The position numbers were made by a program, and so were the translations under genes. Positions 12,401-23,200 of a DNA stretch of 64,000 nucleotides are shown here, piece by piece; the first letter of the stretch is position 1, and every line of letters begins with the position of its first letter. The notes under the pieces are model-generated. The model was not told the origin of the DNA. It was given only the letters and a program-made list of their open reading frames with translations, and did not search any database. The stretch is from assembly GCA_902729315.2 (NCBI GenBank), contig LR746269.1, positions 2,526,501 to 2,590,500 on the forward strand, read 5' to 3'. Source of the stretch: Spirodela intermedia. Lineage: Eukaryota; Streptophyta; Magnoliopsida; Alismatales; Araceae.

Positions 12401-15400
12401 CAATTCAACATCACTTTTCACCAAAACATGATTTTCTGCAGTGGTAACTCAGTTTCCTCATTTGAGTTGGATAAGTTTCTTAATAGTTCTGATCAGGTAA
12501 TTTGCAGAATTGAAGCATTTTAGTGATAATCTATTGTTTCAAGGGAGTTGGAGCATAGACTTTCACATATCAACTCAAATTGCTATGCCAGACAACACAG
12601 CATTCTCAACTTTCTGACTCTAGCTACTATGTTGACATGGTCAACCCTCACCATGAATCTCAGAAGGTGTTTAGAAAGAAATCCAGGCATCCAACCGACT
12701 TTAGCTCAGAGAAATCAGATGACACATCAGCAGAGAAGAAAATCGGCTAAAGTACTATGAAAAAAGGATTATAACTCTTAATAGAACGAAAAGAGAGTTT
12801 ACATTCTTTAATGGATACTCCATTAGAGGTCATGACATTTATGCTGTCCCAGATTCTTAAGGAAATTCACGAAAGAGCTTCCCTCGTTATTTTCCTAATA
12901 ACTGTATTCTTTTGATGAAAAGTAGAATTAAAAACGTACAGGGTTAAAAAAATAAAATGTTTGACATGTTTGTATAGAAGGCGCACATGTATTACCTTCA
13001 TGGAACTTTCAAGTTTGTCGAGCACATTAACTATTTTTCGAACTTCTTCATAAGCATTCAGCCCTGGATCCTTCAGAGCAGCAGCTTCAAATCCAGTAAG
13101 AGCCCTTTGATAATTTTCTAGATATTTATTGGCCTGAAATTAATTACGTGGTTAATTATTCTAATTCTCCTGCAGCCATTTGAACCTGCACTTCACATCC
13201 AATTGCATAGCAGATCTTATTTCTATAACAGTTCATGTATATTATGAAAATAAAAAACTCACAGTGGCACAGTTGAAATAGAGATCTGGACAATGCTTCA
13301 TTTTGTCATCCTTTTCCTGAAATAATTAACCACTGAAAATTAGCTCAACTAGAAAGAAACAGATGATTTTTATATTTTTCTCAAGCAACGTGAAACGTAG
13401 ATATCTTCTTTGTAACCATTAAGATGACTCATACACACAAGAAACTAGGTTTATTCTTAAATATGTCCAGGTTATTGTGAAAATTTTGAGCACACTCTTA
13501 CAGCGTTCTGATATGCCTTCAATGCTTGCAAAAGTTTGTTGTAATCCCATCCTCCATGCACGAAGAAGCTAGTAAGACAAGCATTTCCCAAGCAATCTGT
13601 TGACGTCGCAAAAAAAAAAGCATAAAACACGAAAAGGCTGGTGAGACAAGCACTTCCTAGGCAATCTATTGATATACTCAAATAAATGCATAGAAAATGA
13701 TAAATTTCGAGTGTCAACAGATTTCCAGTATGGGTATAGATGACAAAAAGAGACAAAACCACCACCCTCAACATTAAAAGACAAGCTCAGCAGAAGAAGA
13801 GATATTACATAGTATTACAGGAAAAATAGAGGTACAATTTTGAATCATGTGGTAGAACAATAAATAACTTACACCAAGAATTTCCATCCTTAACATCCAA
13901 GACTATAGCTTTCTTAGCAAGACAGACGCTTTCTTCAACTCCTTCGGCCTGGCTTTCGGAGTCTATGAATTAAGGACAAATAAAAAATCCAAAAAGATCA
14001 GGATCTAAAAAGAGAAGCTTAAGAATACATTTATGGGCCTAGCTTAAAAACATCTGAAACAGAATGGCCGTCTCCCCGGACAACAGAACAAACTGCCAAT
14101 GACATTGTTAGCATCAGATCACTTAATTTGATATAAACAACCTGGTTACATTGGTCAACGTGAATTGGCCCCTAACCATCAAAAGTCATTCAGCTTGAAG
14201 GTGAAAGTAAAGAGTGTGTGTATATATATATATGCCTTCCCATGCTCAACCAGTCGATACAACATGGACATGAAATCAATGCATCATTGACCCATAAGAT
14301 TTAGAAGGACTAATCTAAGGGATATGATTATTGCCTTGAGCCAGTTTTCGTTCAAGCATTGACAACTGACACAGTATATTCTTGTTTGGCCCCTGCATTA
14401 TACAAAATGCATTGATCAGATCAATCTTATTCTATTATTTCCTCAGAAAAATGCTGGCATGCCAAATATTTCAGAGAAAAATGATAAATTTGTACAATGA
14501 AGATTTTATTGGGGCATTTCTACCTTGCTCAGGGCTAGAGAAAAGCAGTTTTTTGCCGAAGGAAGGTCTCCCTTCTTCCAAATGCAATTACCAAGGCATA
14601 ACCAAGCATCACCAAGAGATGGATTTAATTTTACCTGGAGAATCAAAATCAACTCTGAATTGAAATGAATTCTATGAGTAAAATTTTTTGCAATAAACTC
14701 CAGAAGACTATTAATCATTACATACAGCTTTTGACAGATGATCTTCTGCTTCTTTCCTGTAATCAGGAAACACATCAAGTATTTTTCCCCTGAGATATTC
14801 AAAAGATGCACGTTGCAGTGGTGACTTCCTTTTTTCTGACAATTGGAAGGAAGAGAAACAATTACGCTGGGAGATTAAATTTGGGACAGCTAAGTAGCCA
14901 ATGAATTCACATAAGAACCAGAAAAGTGAAGTTTATCAATACAAACAAATAATTATGTACGATTCAGAACTATGACATAATTTTTTGGCGAAATTGTCGT
15001 CACCTACATTAAAAGGCTTTCACTTAGAAACTATGAGGAGCAAATACTCTCAAGGATCATCACGGGGATCAAGTTAATATGAGCTTCAAAAAGACTTGTA
15101 TAAAAAAAGAATACACTCCAAATGATAAATAAAAAAATATGGAGTTTTTAGACACAATTTGCTTACTGCAATGCTTGAGATGCTAGCTGCTGAAAAGTGA
15201 GAACGTTGTCCACCAAACAGAATTTTAGCCTGTGTCAGTGGTTCAGTTTGCCAAAAGAGTGTGCCATCACTCCAGGTTGCAACACGTCACTGCTCCTATC
15301 ATTTACGTTGTATGAGCTTCGAAGTGGCGTTCATCAGTAGAGCCCACTAAGCCTGCCAGCAGTGAAAGCTCACAATTTGGAGTATCTGTTTCCGTCTTAG

Positions 15401-16143
15401 TGCAGTCATTCAACTTTGTGTCAGAATGTCTTAACAGTCTTATTTCGTGGCAGATTTACTACTTAGCCAACATGTTTTAGCTCCGGCTCATTGACACTAC
15501 TAAAGTGTAACCATCACGCAGACTTATTCAAAAATACAAAATACCAGCACCATCCCTGCACTCTGACAGTTGCAACAGCACCCTCCACGCAATGCTTACA
15601 TGTATCAATATTTTACATATTACCAGACTATAATAGATCACGTAAAATTTAATGCAGTAATCATGGTAAAACATGATGCAGCAGAAGTTAATACACATTC
15701 CAAATGCCGACAACAGACATCTATTTCCAAAAAAAGATATATCAAAAATTTTATGCAACTGCAAGGGTTTCACTTTCCCGCCAATGCATAGAATCATTCG
15801 TCCAAGGAGTTCCAGACTTAGCATTGGTCCAAGGGTGCTCTCGATGCGACAATAAGGATACAATACAATCGCTCGAAAGAGTATTCGTCACAGAACTCCA
15901 CCAATGACCGGGAGCAGCTAAATGAAGTAAAAAACCTCGATTGGAGTCGTAGAACTAAGGAGGAGGACCACCTTCGGGGACGGCGTCCAGGAGGTGGAGT
16001 GCCGCGTCCGAAAGTGCCCGGAGCCTCGAGTCCTTCTCGAGGGGGTCGGCAGGGAAGAACGAGTCGCGGACGTCGTAAAGCTCCTCCGCCGCCACTGCGG
16101 CTCTCGCCATGAGATCTTCCTCCGCCTGCTTCTCCGACCTCAT
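9405..16143 (-). CDS. TTC5/STRAP-like tetratricopeptide repeat protein with C-terminal OB-fold
   Basis: Thirteen exons on the minus strand: 16143-15972, 14835-14726, 14634-14524, 14392-14335, 13962-13873, 13596-13502, 13316-13263, 13133-12996, 10919-10862, 10772-10658, 10478-10409, 9759-9688, 9521-9405. They give 419 residues. All introns are GT-AG except intron 4, which has a GC donor. The N-terminus contains YDVRDSFFPADP. TPR motifs run from about residue 70 to 275, including NPSLGDAWLCLGNCIWKKGD and WYCLGNACLTSFFV. The C-terminal third (about 300-419) matches the OB-fold of the TTC5 family (VAVVGRVLLFLK, YYIMCDSEQTRFVLSVYG, GDCVTLLEPY, FNSIRVDFMEQLLVNGK). Mammalian TTC5 is a p300 cofactor and reads nascent tubulin in mRNA autoregulation; the plant role is unknown to me. 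The largest introns (about 2.1 kb and 1.1 kb) show no inserted gene. Confidence 0.9.
13561..13698. repeat. 69-bp tandem duplication covering the exon 6 acceptor of the TTC5-like gene
   Basis: Two adjacent units, 13561-13629 and 13630-13698, align over most of their length. For example, AGACAAGCA, TTCC and GCAATCT are shared at the same offsets. Each unit holds a complete 3' splice site on the minus strand: AACAG|ATTGC with exon start 13596, and AATAG|ATTGC with exon start 13665. The left unit is the one continuous with the rest of exon 6. Confidence 0.85.
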
Positions 16144-16696
16144 CTCGCCACCTCCGCCGGCGAACGTCTCCTACGACCCGGGAAGGGAAAATTCTAATAT
16201 TTGCTGCTGTTAAACTTTCTTCCGACAAGTCATAAAACTACCATTTATATACAGAAAAAGACCCTTTCAAATTTATATTTGAATAAACAACCCTGAAACA
16301 CTCCGCACGCGCGCCACAGGCACGTGGGAGTCATCCCACAACCTTTTTTGCAATCAACTGCGGATGTTGACTTCCCTTATGTCCGCGTGATCCTATCAAA
16401 ATCGAACCTTTTTCAGGATCTTATTATCCGTTGACTTACTCTGTTGCGTTTGACTCTCTGCCTAATGCGGATCCCCAGAATGATGATAGTTTAATAATGC
16501 CCGAGGAGGAAGCCCCTTTTAGGATCTGAGCCCGGCCGCTGCGTACCTCTCTCTGCCGGAAGAAGATGAGAAGCTGGGTCCGTATCCTTTGACTCTATTA
16601 CGATTGACTTTCTGAAATGCGGATACTGGCAATGATGATGGCTTAATGATCCAATAGCGAGAGAGAGAGAGAGAGAGAGATTGGAGAGAGGTTCCT
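16144..16696. other. Promoter region of the TTC5-like gene and 3' flank of the PILS gene
   Basis: The space between two tandem minus-strand genes. It contains a CACGTG G-box core at 16321-16326, about 180 bp upstream of the TTC5-like ATG; its role is inferred only. A direct duplication of about 50 bp (16449-16501 and 16603-16652) shares ATGCGGAT and AATGATGAT blocks and lies just beyond the PILS stop codon. Confidence 0.5.
16659..16680. repeat. (GA)11 microsatellite in the PILS 3' flank
   Basis: Eleven uninterrupted GA dinucleotides, 17 bp beyond the PILS stop codon at 16697, so probably in its 3' UTR. Confidence 0.9.
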
Positions 16697-18118
16697 TCAG
16701 ACGTAGGACAGCAGCTTGAAGTAGACGACGATGTAGAGAGAGAGGGAGAATACGGCGGAGACGTGCTGCCAGAAGAGGAGCGCGGAGGCCTCGCTGACGG
16801 CGTACCCCCTCAAGCTGGCGATGGCCCCCAGCAAGATGGCGCTGGGCGTCGTGTACTGCAGCAGCAGCACGAACCTGTACATCTGGTCGCCGGTGATGAG
16901 CAGGTTCATCCTGTCCGCCGCCGCTACCACCCCGATCCCCACCAGCGGCAGCACCAGCAACCTCGCAACCAGGATTCCCACCGTCGTCCTCACCCCCAGC
17001 CGCGACGTCCTCGGCCCCTCCGCCATCATCCCCCCGAGGATCAGCATCACCGACGGCACCGTCGCTGCGGCGAGGATGTCCAAGCTGTCCGTAACGAAAG
17101 CCAGCGGCGCGTCGTCGCCGAAGACGAAGCTCCGCAGCGCCGGCGTCATGCCGACGGCGATGGCCAGAAGTGAGGCGATGGTGGGCGGCTGCAGGATGTG
17201 CTTGATCGGCGTCTGCTCCGCCACTGTCCTCATCCTCCTCACCACCCTCGGCTCCGCCAGGCACCGGATCGACTTCGGGCTGCTGCTGCTTCCGCCGCCG
17301 GCGCCGCCGTCCTCCTCTGAGAGGTCGACGTCGGGGAAGTAGCTCTGGGAGGACCCGGAAAGGCTGGCGAAGACCCTGGCAATGAAGGGGGTCTTGCAGT
17401 GCACCGTCTCCTTCTCCTCCATCCCCGGCCACTCAGCCTCATGCAGCAGCGGCCTGCTGATGTTGCAGGTGACCTCCTCCACCGCCGCCGGCGCAATCTC
17501 CTCCTCGTCCGGCGGCCCCGCCTCTGCAACGGAGACGATCTCGTAGTGCTCCATGGGGGGCTCCATCATGTGGTAGACAAGCGTGTAGACGAGGATGACG
17601 GCGACCCACTGGGCGAAGGAGACGTAGGCGATGCCGATGCGGTGGCAGTCGGGGCCGAAGGGGTGGTCGGAGCTGTGGCAGACGGAGCCGATGATGGCAA
17701 TGGGGAGGTTGCCGGTGTTGCCGAAGCCGGTGACGATGACGGTGAAGCGGAAGAACTCCGGCGGGGGCCGGCAGAGCAGGGCGACGGCGTAGCCGAGGGC
17801 GCAGCCCACGGCGGTGCTGAGGACCACATTCACGGGGACGAACCACCAGAGGAGGGCGCTGCTCAGGGTGATGGACTCCCCGAGGTGGACGAAGATCAAG
17901 CAGGGGAGGAAGAGGGCGAAGATGAGCTTGCTCAGAAGCCGGAAGGTCGCCCTGGGGACGATCTGGGTCTTCGGGTGGGCGAGGACGAGACCGATCACCG
18001 TCAAGCTCAGGAGCTTCATCAAAGGAACCACCGCGCTCACCACGTTCTCATTCCCCTTCATCGTCTCCGGCGGCGGCGACTGAAACCCACCCGCCAACGC
18101 CGCCGCCATCATCTTCAA
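16697..18118 (-). CDS. PIN-LIKES (PILS) family auxin transport facilitator
   Basis: A single-exon gene of 473 residues with its ATG at 18118. It belongs to the membrane transport (auxin efflux carrier) family. There is an N-terminal bundle of hydrophobic segments (about residues 27-48, 60-80, 90-115, 125-145, 165-185). The conserved GNTGNLPIA motif falls near residue 132. A hydrophilic, acidic and Gly/Ser-rich loop spans about 190-310, and a second bundle of about five segments spans 315-470. PILS proteins sit in the ER membrane and limit the auxin available for nuclear signalling. The two-bundle layout with a medium loop fits PILS better than canonical PINs, whose loop is usually longer. I cannot assign the exact clade. 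High GC throughout explains the many overlapping open frames, which are shadows. Most PILS genes I know of contain introns, so the intronless form is slightly unusual. Confidence 0.92.
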   Translation of the reverse strand: MKMMAAALAGGFQSPPPETMKGNENVVSAVVPLMKLLSLTVIGLVLAHPKTQIVPRATFRLLSKLIFALFLPCLIFVHLGESITLSSALLWWFVPVNVVLSTAVGCALGYAVALLCRPPPEFFRFTVIVTGFGNTGNLPIAIIGSVCHSSDHPFGPDCHRIGIAYVSFAQWVAVILVYTLVYHMMEPPMEHYEIVSVAEAGPPDEEEIAPAAVEEVTCNISRPLLHEAEWPGMEEKETVHCKTPFIARVFASLSGSSQSYFPDVDLSEEDGGAGGGSSSSPKSIRCLAEPRVVRRMRTVAEQTPIKHILQPPTIASLLAIAVGMTPALRSFVFGDDAPLAFVTDSLDILAAATVPSVMLILGGMMAEGPRTSRLGVRTTVGILVARLLVLPLVGIGVVAAADRMNLLITGDQMYRFVLLLQYTTPSAILLGAIASLRGYAVSEASALLFWQHVSAVFSLSLYIVVYFKLLSYV

Positions 18119-20222
18119 TAGCGGAAATTGCCGGAGCAGATGGCGATAAGGGCTCCGCTAGATTTGGGTGGGGAAACCCTAGACCAGGCTACGATTCGTC
18201 CCGGGCGAGCATCAAGAACCTTTGGAAGTTGACTTCGCTGCCGCCGAAGAAGAACCAATCACTCACTCCCCAATCCCTTCGCTAGGGAGAAGAACAAAGA
18301 GGGAGAAGGGCAGACACCGTATCGCGTCGGAAAGGGCGATAGCGGCGGCGAATCCGTGGCAGGCCAGATAGGAACGTGCTGCTTCTGCGCACACAAGGCC
18401 AAGATCTTGTGGGCACGCCAGCTGCCGTGACGAGAGCGTACCCCCTCTCCTTATCTGATAAAGAATTTATTTTTCTTCTGGTTCCTTTCCAGGAAAGCCA
18501 ATAGATGCACAACTTGATGATTATCATGACCCCAAACTCCCCCCCCCCGGCTCACCACATAATTCCAAAATCGATGAAAATAAAAATGATCAAAGGGAAT
18601 CCACTCTTTATCTAGTAAAAATGAAAATCGATTTTTCTATGTACGGAAATATTTATTATTCACAAGGTAAATGACAACACTTTATCTCCATATATTGCTC
18701 GCCGTGGTTTTACTAAAAGCCTAAATTATCTTCTTCGGAGACCACCATGGTTGCCCCATCAGATTGATCGTTATTGGAACGAAGACTTGTTCCTGCATTA
18801 CTGCCATTGAAGTCAAAGTACCATTGAGGAATGATCTTGACATAATTGGAGGAGACTTACTGTGGATCAGAAGGATGTCAGTAAGACTTATTGATCGTTG
18901 TAACATGGTGCCTATCTTGGATGGTTTTTTCCATTTTTAGTAATAAATTGAAAATAATATAGAAATCAGAAGAGATCTAAGCCCAGACTCCATTCGCACA
19001 AAAGTCAACATGTGAGCCTAGTCTTGGACGAGTGCTTGAAGAGGAAGAATAGGTCAGGTTTTTGGCACACAAGCTCTAAGCCCAAAGCCTATTTATTTAT
19101 TTTTACTTGAAACAGCACACAACCACAAGCATATATCTATCCAAAAGCAAAATATGCAACAAGGAAGCTAGACATTATTAAAAAATGTATATCAGATGGC
19201 ATAAATTACTCGAGAAGAATTTGTGCAACAAAATGAAAAATAGGCCACTCCAAGAGAGCCATTTCACAACCCGCATCACATAAAAGACCCCCTTCACATC
19301 TGTTTGTTCAAATGATCAATGCCTCATCAACAGACACTTCCATATGGTCAAGAAACACACCACACAAGTGCCTGTTATCTTCTGGTCAAACCCACCATAA
19401 TAAGCAAAAGTCAATTCACAGGTCAAAGCACAGAACAGAACTCGCCCAGAAACATTAGGCACCGCCCCATTAAATCAACAAAGTAAGATGAGGGCGAGCT
19501 GCACATCCAACATCAGTAGCATCACACTTCATACAGGTGCACATGAATATGGGGGCTCAAAAGCCGAAAAAATAAAAGGAAGAAAAACAAAGTATAATTA
19601 AGGGACACACCAATCCAAAGATAGCAGGGGTCTTCATCCTCCTGTTCGTGACAAGCATTACCGAACTGGCTCATCGTATCTGAACAGAGGCAGTAGTCTA
19701 GAGAACTTTGTGACGAGAAGGGAGAAGGGGCTGACATGAGACACATCTTACACCAGGAAAGACTCTTCAACCGATAAAAATACATCAAACAGAGACTGGC
19801 CCGAAATACTTAAAAAGACATCAAACAACAGTAAAGCTTCACCTCCTTTCATAAACAGAGGGGCCATGATATGTGGTTCGATGCCATTTTACATGAGGAT
19901 TTCTCTTCCATTGCAAGCTCAAACCGAACTTATGAACTGCCTGTCCAGAGAGTTGGAACCTCAACGTCCGCCTTTATGAAGTAAGAAAAAATCTCACATT
20001 GAAGCCCGTAGAAGCAAGAGGGATGGGTTTCAAACCAAACAGATTCTTCCTTTTTTCATCATGCTTCTGTACTTGTGCAGATGGGCTATTAATCTGTAGC
20101 GTATCTATGACTCCCACCTCCACCGCAAAGAGGCCATCTCTGTTATTGTCACAGTCCAGGCTCCTGGGCAATGCTTCGTACTCCGCTGAACCCATTTCTG
20201 GGCCATTGGGTTTTGCAACTTT
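18119..20222. other. Intergenic region between PILS and PEX3
   Basis: It holds the promoter and 5' UTR of the minus-strand PILS gene (left part, GC-rich to about 18440) and the 3' UTR of PEX3 (right part). A run of ten C's precedes GG at about 18540. No further gene is supported; the small open frames have no recognisable domain. Confidence 0.5.
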
Positions 20223-23200
20223 TTAAGCCTGAGCTGTGTTGGCATATAGGAGCTTGAAGAACAATTCAACCTCCGGCAAAGCTCTGATCATCTGAACAAA
20301 CTTGTTGGTGCTTGGGTCCTCCAGCAGTGATGGACTAACGTGAACAACACGAGGCAATAGCTTTGCTAACGGAACTCCAGTATCAGGACCACCAACATGC
20401 ACACCAATGTCCTCAACTAAGTGATCCAGGACCCTTCTCAGTGATATTTCCATGATGTCTCTAAAGTCAGAACTGTAAAAAATATTGCCCAGTGGTAAGA
20501 AACATATAACCAAAAGAAAAAGAAAAAAATGTTCAAACTGAAAGGGAAACGACTTGAACAGCATTAAAGACTAGGCTCTAAAATTTCTCAATACATAAAG
20601 GTATACTCATTTTGAGAAAAGAATCTTAATTGGTCGAGAAACAGAATATCCGATAATTAGGTATGAAACATCAAGCGTCTCAATATAAAAAAACACTGCA
20701 CACAAGCAAAGGAACTTTGAGCTACCGATGTAAGGAAAAAACTACATACCTTGACATCACATCACGGGTCTCTTTCATCAGCTGCTCAAGCTTCAAAACA
20801 TCCATGAACACTAGAGGATCATCAGAGCCATTGGAAGAAATGACCGCCAGCTGTTGATACTGAGAGGCATTGTCAGGTATCAAGCATGCCAGCCAAGAAT
20901 CTGGTGCCTCCAATTTCATAAATAGATTTAATATCTGCAACATCGTTCCATGTAATTGGTCCACGTTGAAGGGACTTCTCAGCTGTTTACTGCCAGTGAA
21001 AATTAATAGGAAATAATTTATTACATCGATTAAAAAATTTTAAATTAAAAATATTATTTCTGCAGTTAAAAAAATCGTATTATTAACAGAAAATGAATAT
21101 GGGGAGGAATGGTCCTGCTAAACACCAAGAACAGTTCCCCTAGAATTCTCAGTGAAAATGGATACGAATTTCATAAATGAGTTCACTCACTCTTTCATAA
21201 CTTCAGTTACCGCATTCTGCATTTTCACTATCAATGCGCTAATGCCACAATTACATAGATAATCAGCTGCCGACAGAAATTCTTCTTCACCATGTCTATC
21301 TAATGGCTTCCCTTGATCCTGCAAGACAGAAATTAAAATGTTCTGATTCAACCACAACTCTGTAAACTAAGAACATTAAAGACAAATTAGCAAAGATTCA
21401 AACATATGTCACCAGAATATCTAAATATCAATAATTTAGCATTTCAAGTAATATGTGGAGAAACGAGCAAAGAATCTCCTCAAGAAGATAAGAAATTTTA
21501 TGAGAAAAGAAATGCCAAAAAGTGAAGGACAAGAAGGTCATCTGCATAAAAACTAACTTTGAACTGCAATCTAGAGCAGTGAAAAAATAAAACGGGAAAT
21601 ATCATCATTGTTTATAAGAGAGGGGCGCAAACAGAAAATAAAAGGGCCACAGACCTGAAACGAGAGGTGTCTACAGTCTGGGCTGAGCCCACATTGTGCC
21701 TAGTGCAAACTGAGAGCACAGGCATGTACAACAAGGCCCCAGACACTGCCCAGGGAGAAACCCCCAACCGTATCCTTCCAAACTACTACATACCCAGGCC
21801 AAGCACTTTGCATCCACCTAACCAAGACGGGGAGGATAAAGACAAACAGGTCACAGGTTTCTACCTCAATATGGTCTAGGTAACAATGAGCCAATTTTCT
21901 CCACACTAATGTTTCCAAACAGAAAATAAGCCCAGCCGGGCTAGAATTCTATTTGAACCAAGCATTATTATGGCCTAGATAGAACCCAACCGGCAAAGAT
22001 TATTTTCTATTTGACAAGGATGGAAAAAAAGTAATTCACTGACATCAGGACCATAGGCGAAAATCAAAAAGGACATTCATGTCCTTCTCATCAAAAAGAA
22101 GCCTCACCACCTCACTCTCCATCTCATCAACAAAACTGATCACCTTTTCAGCAGATGGGGTCTACCTTGAAACAATATGCAAGTTCGTCCGATAGCAGGA
22201 GCCTCATTAGAATGTAAATAAATTAGCCACTTCCCCCAAGCTGATAAAAACGTGAACATTATCCATAAATAAATATAACTGGACAATCACACAGTTATTC
22301 TCTCATACAAGATCCTCTATAATAATCCTCACTTTTTGTGATCCACTATTCAAAACGAGTAACCACTTAATGTCTAGAGCATCCAAATGCAAGATGCACA
22401 CATGGTTTAGAATCTGTGTATTGACACGTTTCCACCACATGAGAATGCCTGAAGTGATTAATCATCCCTCTGATTTTTACGCCAACAAGTTTGATGATCA
22501 ATCTACTGCAACTATTGAGCAATATTCTGTGCGATTTAAAAAATGGTCACTGTTGAGCAAGCTACTTCATGAAGGAGCTTGATGCTCGTGGGATAATCGA
22601 GTGTCAAGTCAGAGTTGTCTCTTAAAGTGTGGTTTACGAAATAATTGAGGCGTAATAAGGGTAAAAACTATGTCGTGGATCCAATGGGCTCCAAGTCCTA
22701 ACTTATGCCTCTCAAACAGAGCATTTTAAGCATTAAAGAAGTGTGGTCACTGAGATTTGAATGAAAACGAATGTTCCAATGTTATCTTTCAAACACTTTT
22801 TTTCACCAAGGACCAATGGAGTAGCATTTGTTGCCAGCATTTAGATCATTGTATGAAACCCAATCTCACTGAAAATATCCTTCTTTGGTCATGTAAAAAT
22901 ACCTGAAACAGAATGGAGGCTTAGCTTGGGATTTTGTACAAACCCCATTAAAGCAAGACCCACCTATCCAACAGTCTACTGACCATACCCGCCAACAAAT
23001 ACTCACAAAACTATCAGCACAAGAGTATGTTCACTTAAGTTATACTCCAAAAGCAAATGCAGGTTGAAGTTTATAACAAATTCACATTGCGAGTCATACT
23101 TTCTTTTTTCAATACCAATGGACACATCAATCAATTGACATCAAAATTTACTTAAGATTAACAAGCAGAGTGACAAGAGAAATAGGCATGACTTAAGCAA

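Noticed and set aside
16763-17173. Plus-strand open frame opposite the PILS gene
   Set aside because: It is a shadow of GC-rich codons; the minus-strand frame is the recognisable PILS protein. The same holds for the other frames in 16491-18121.
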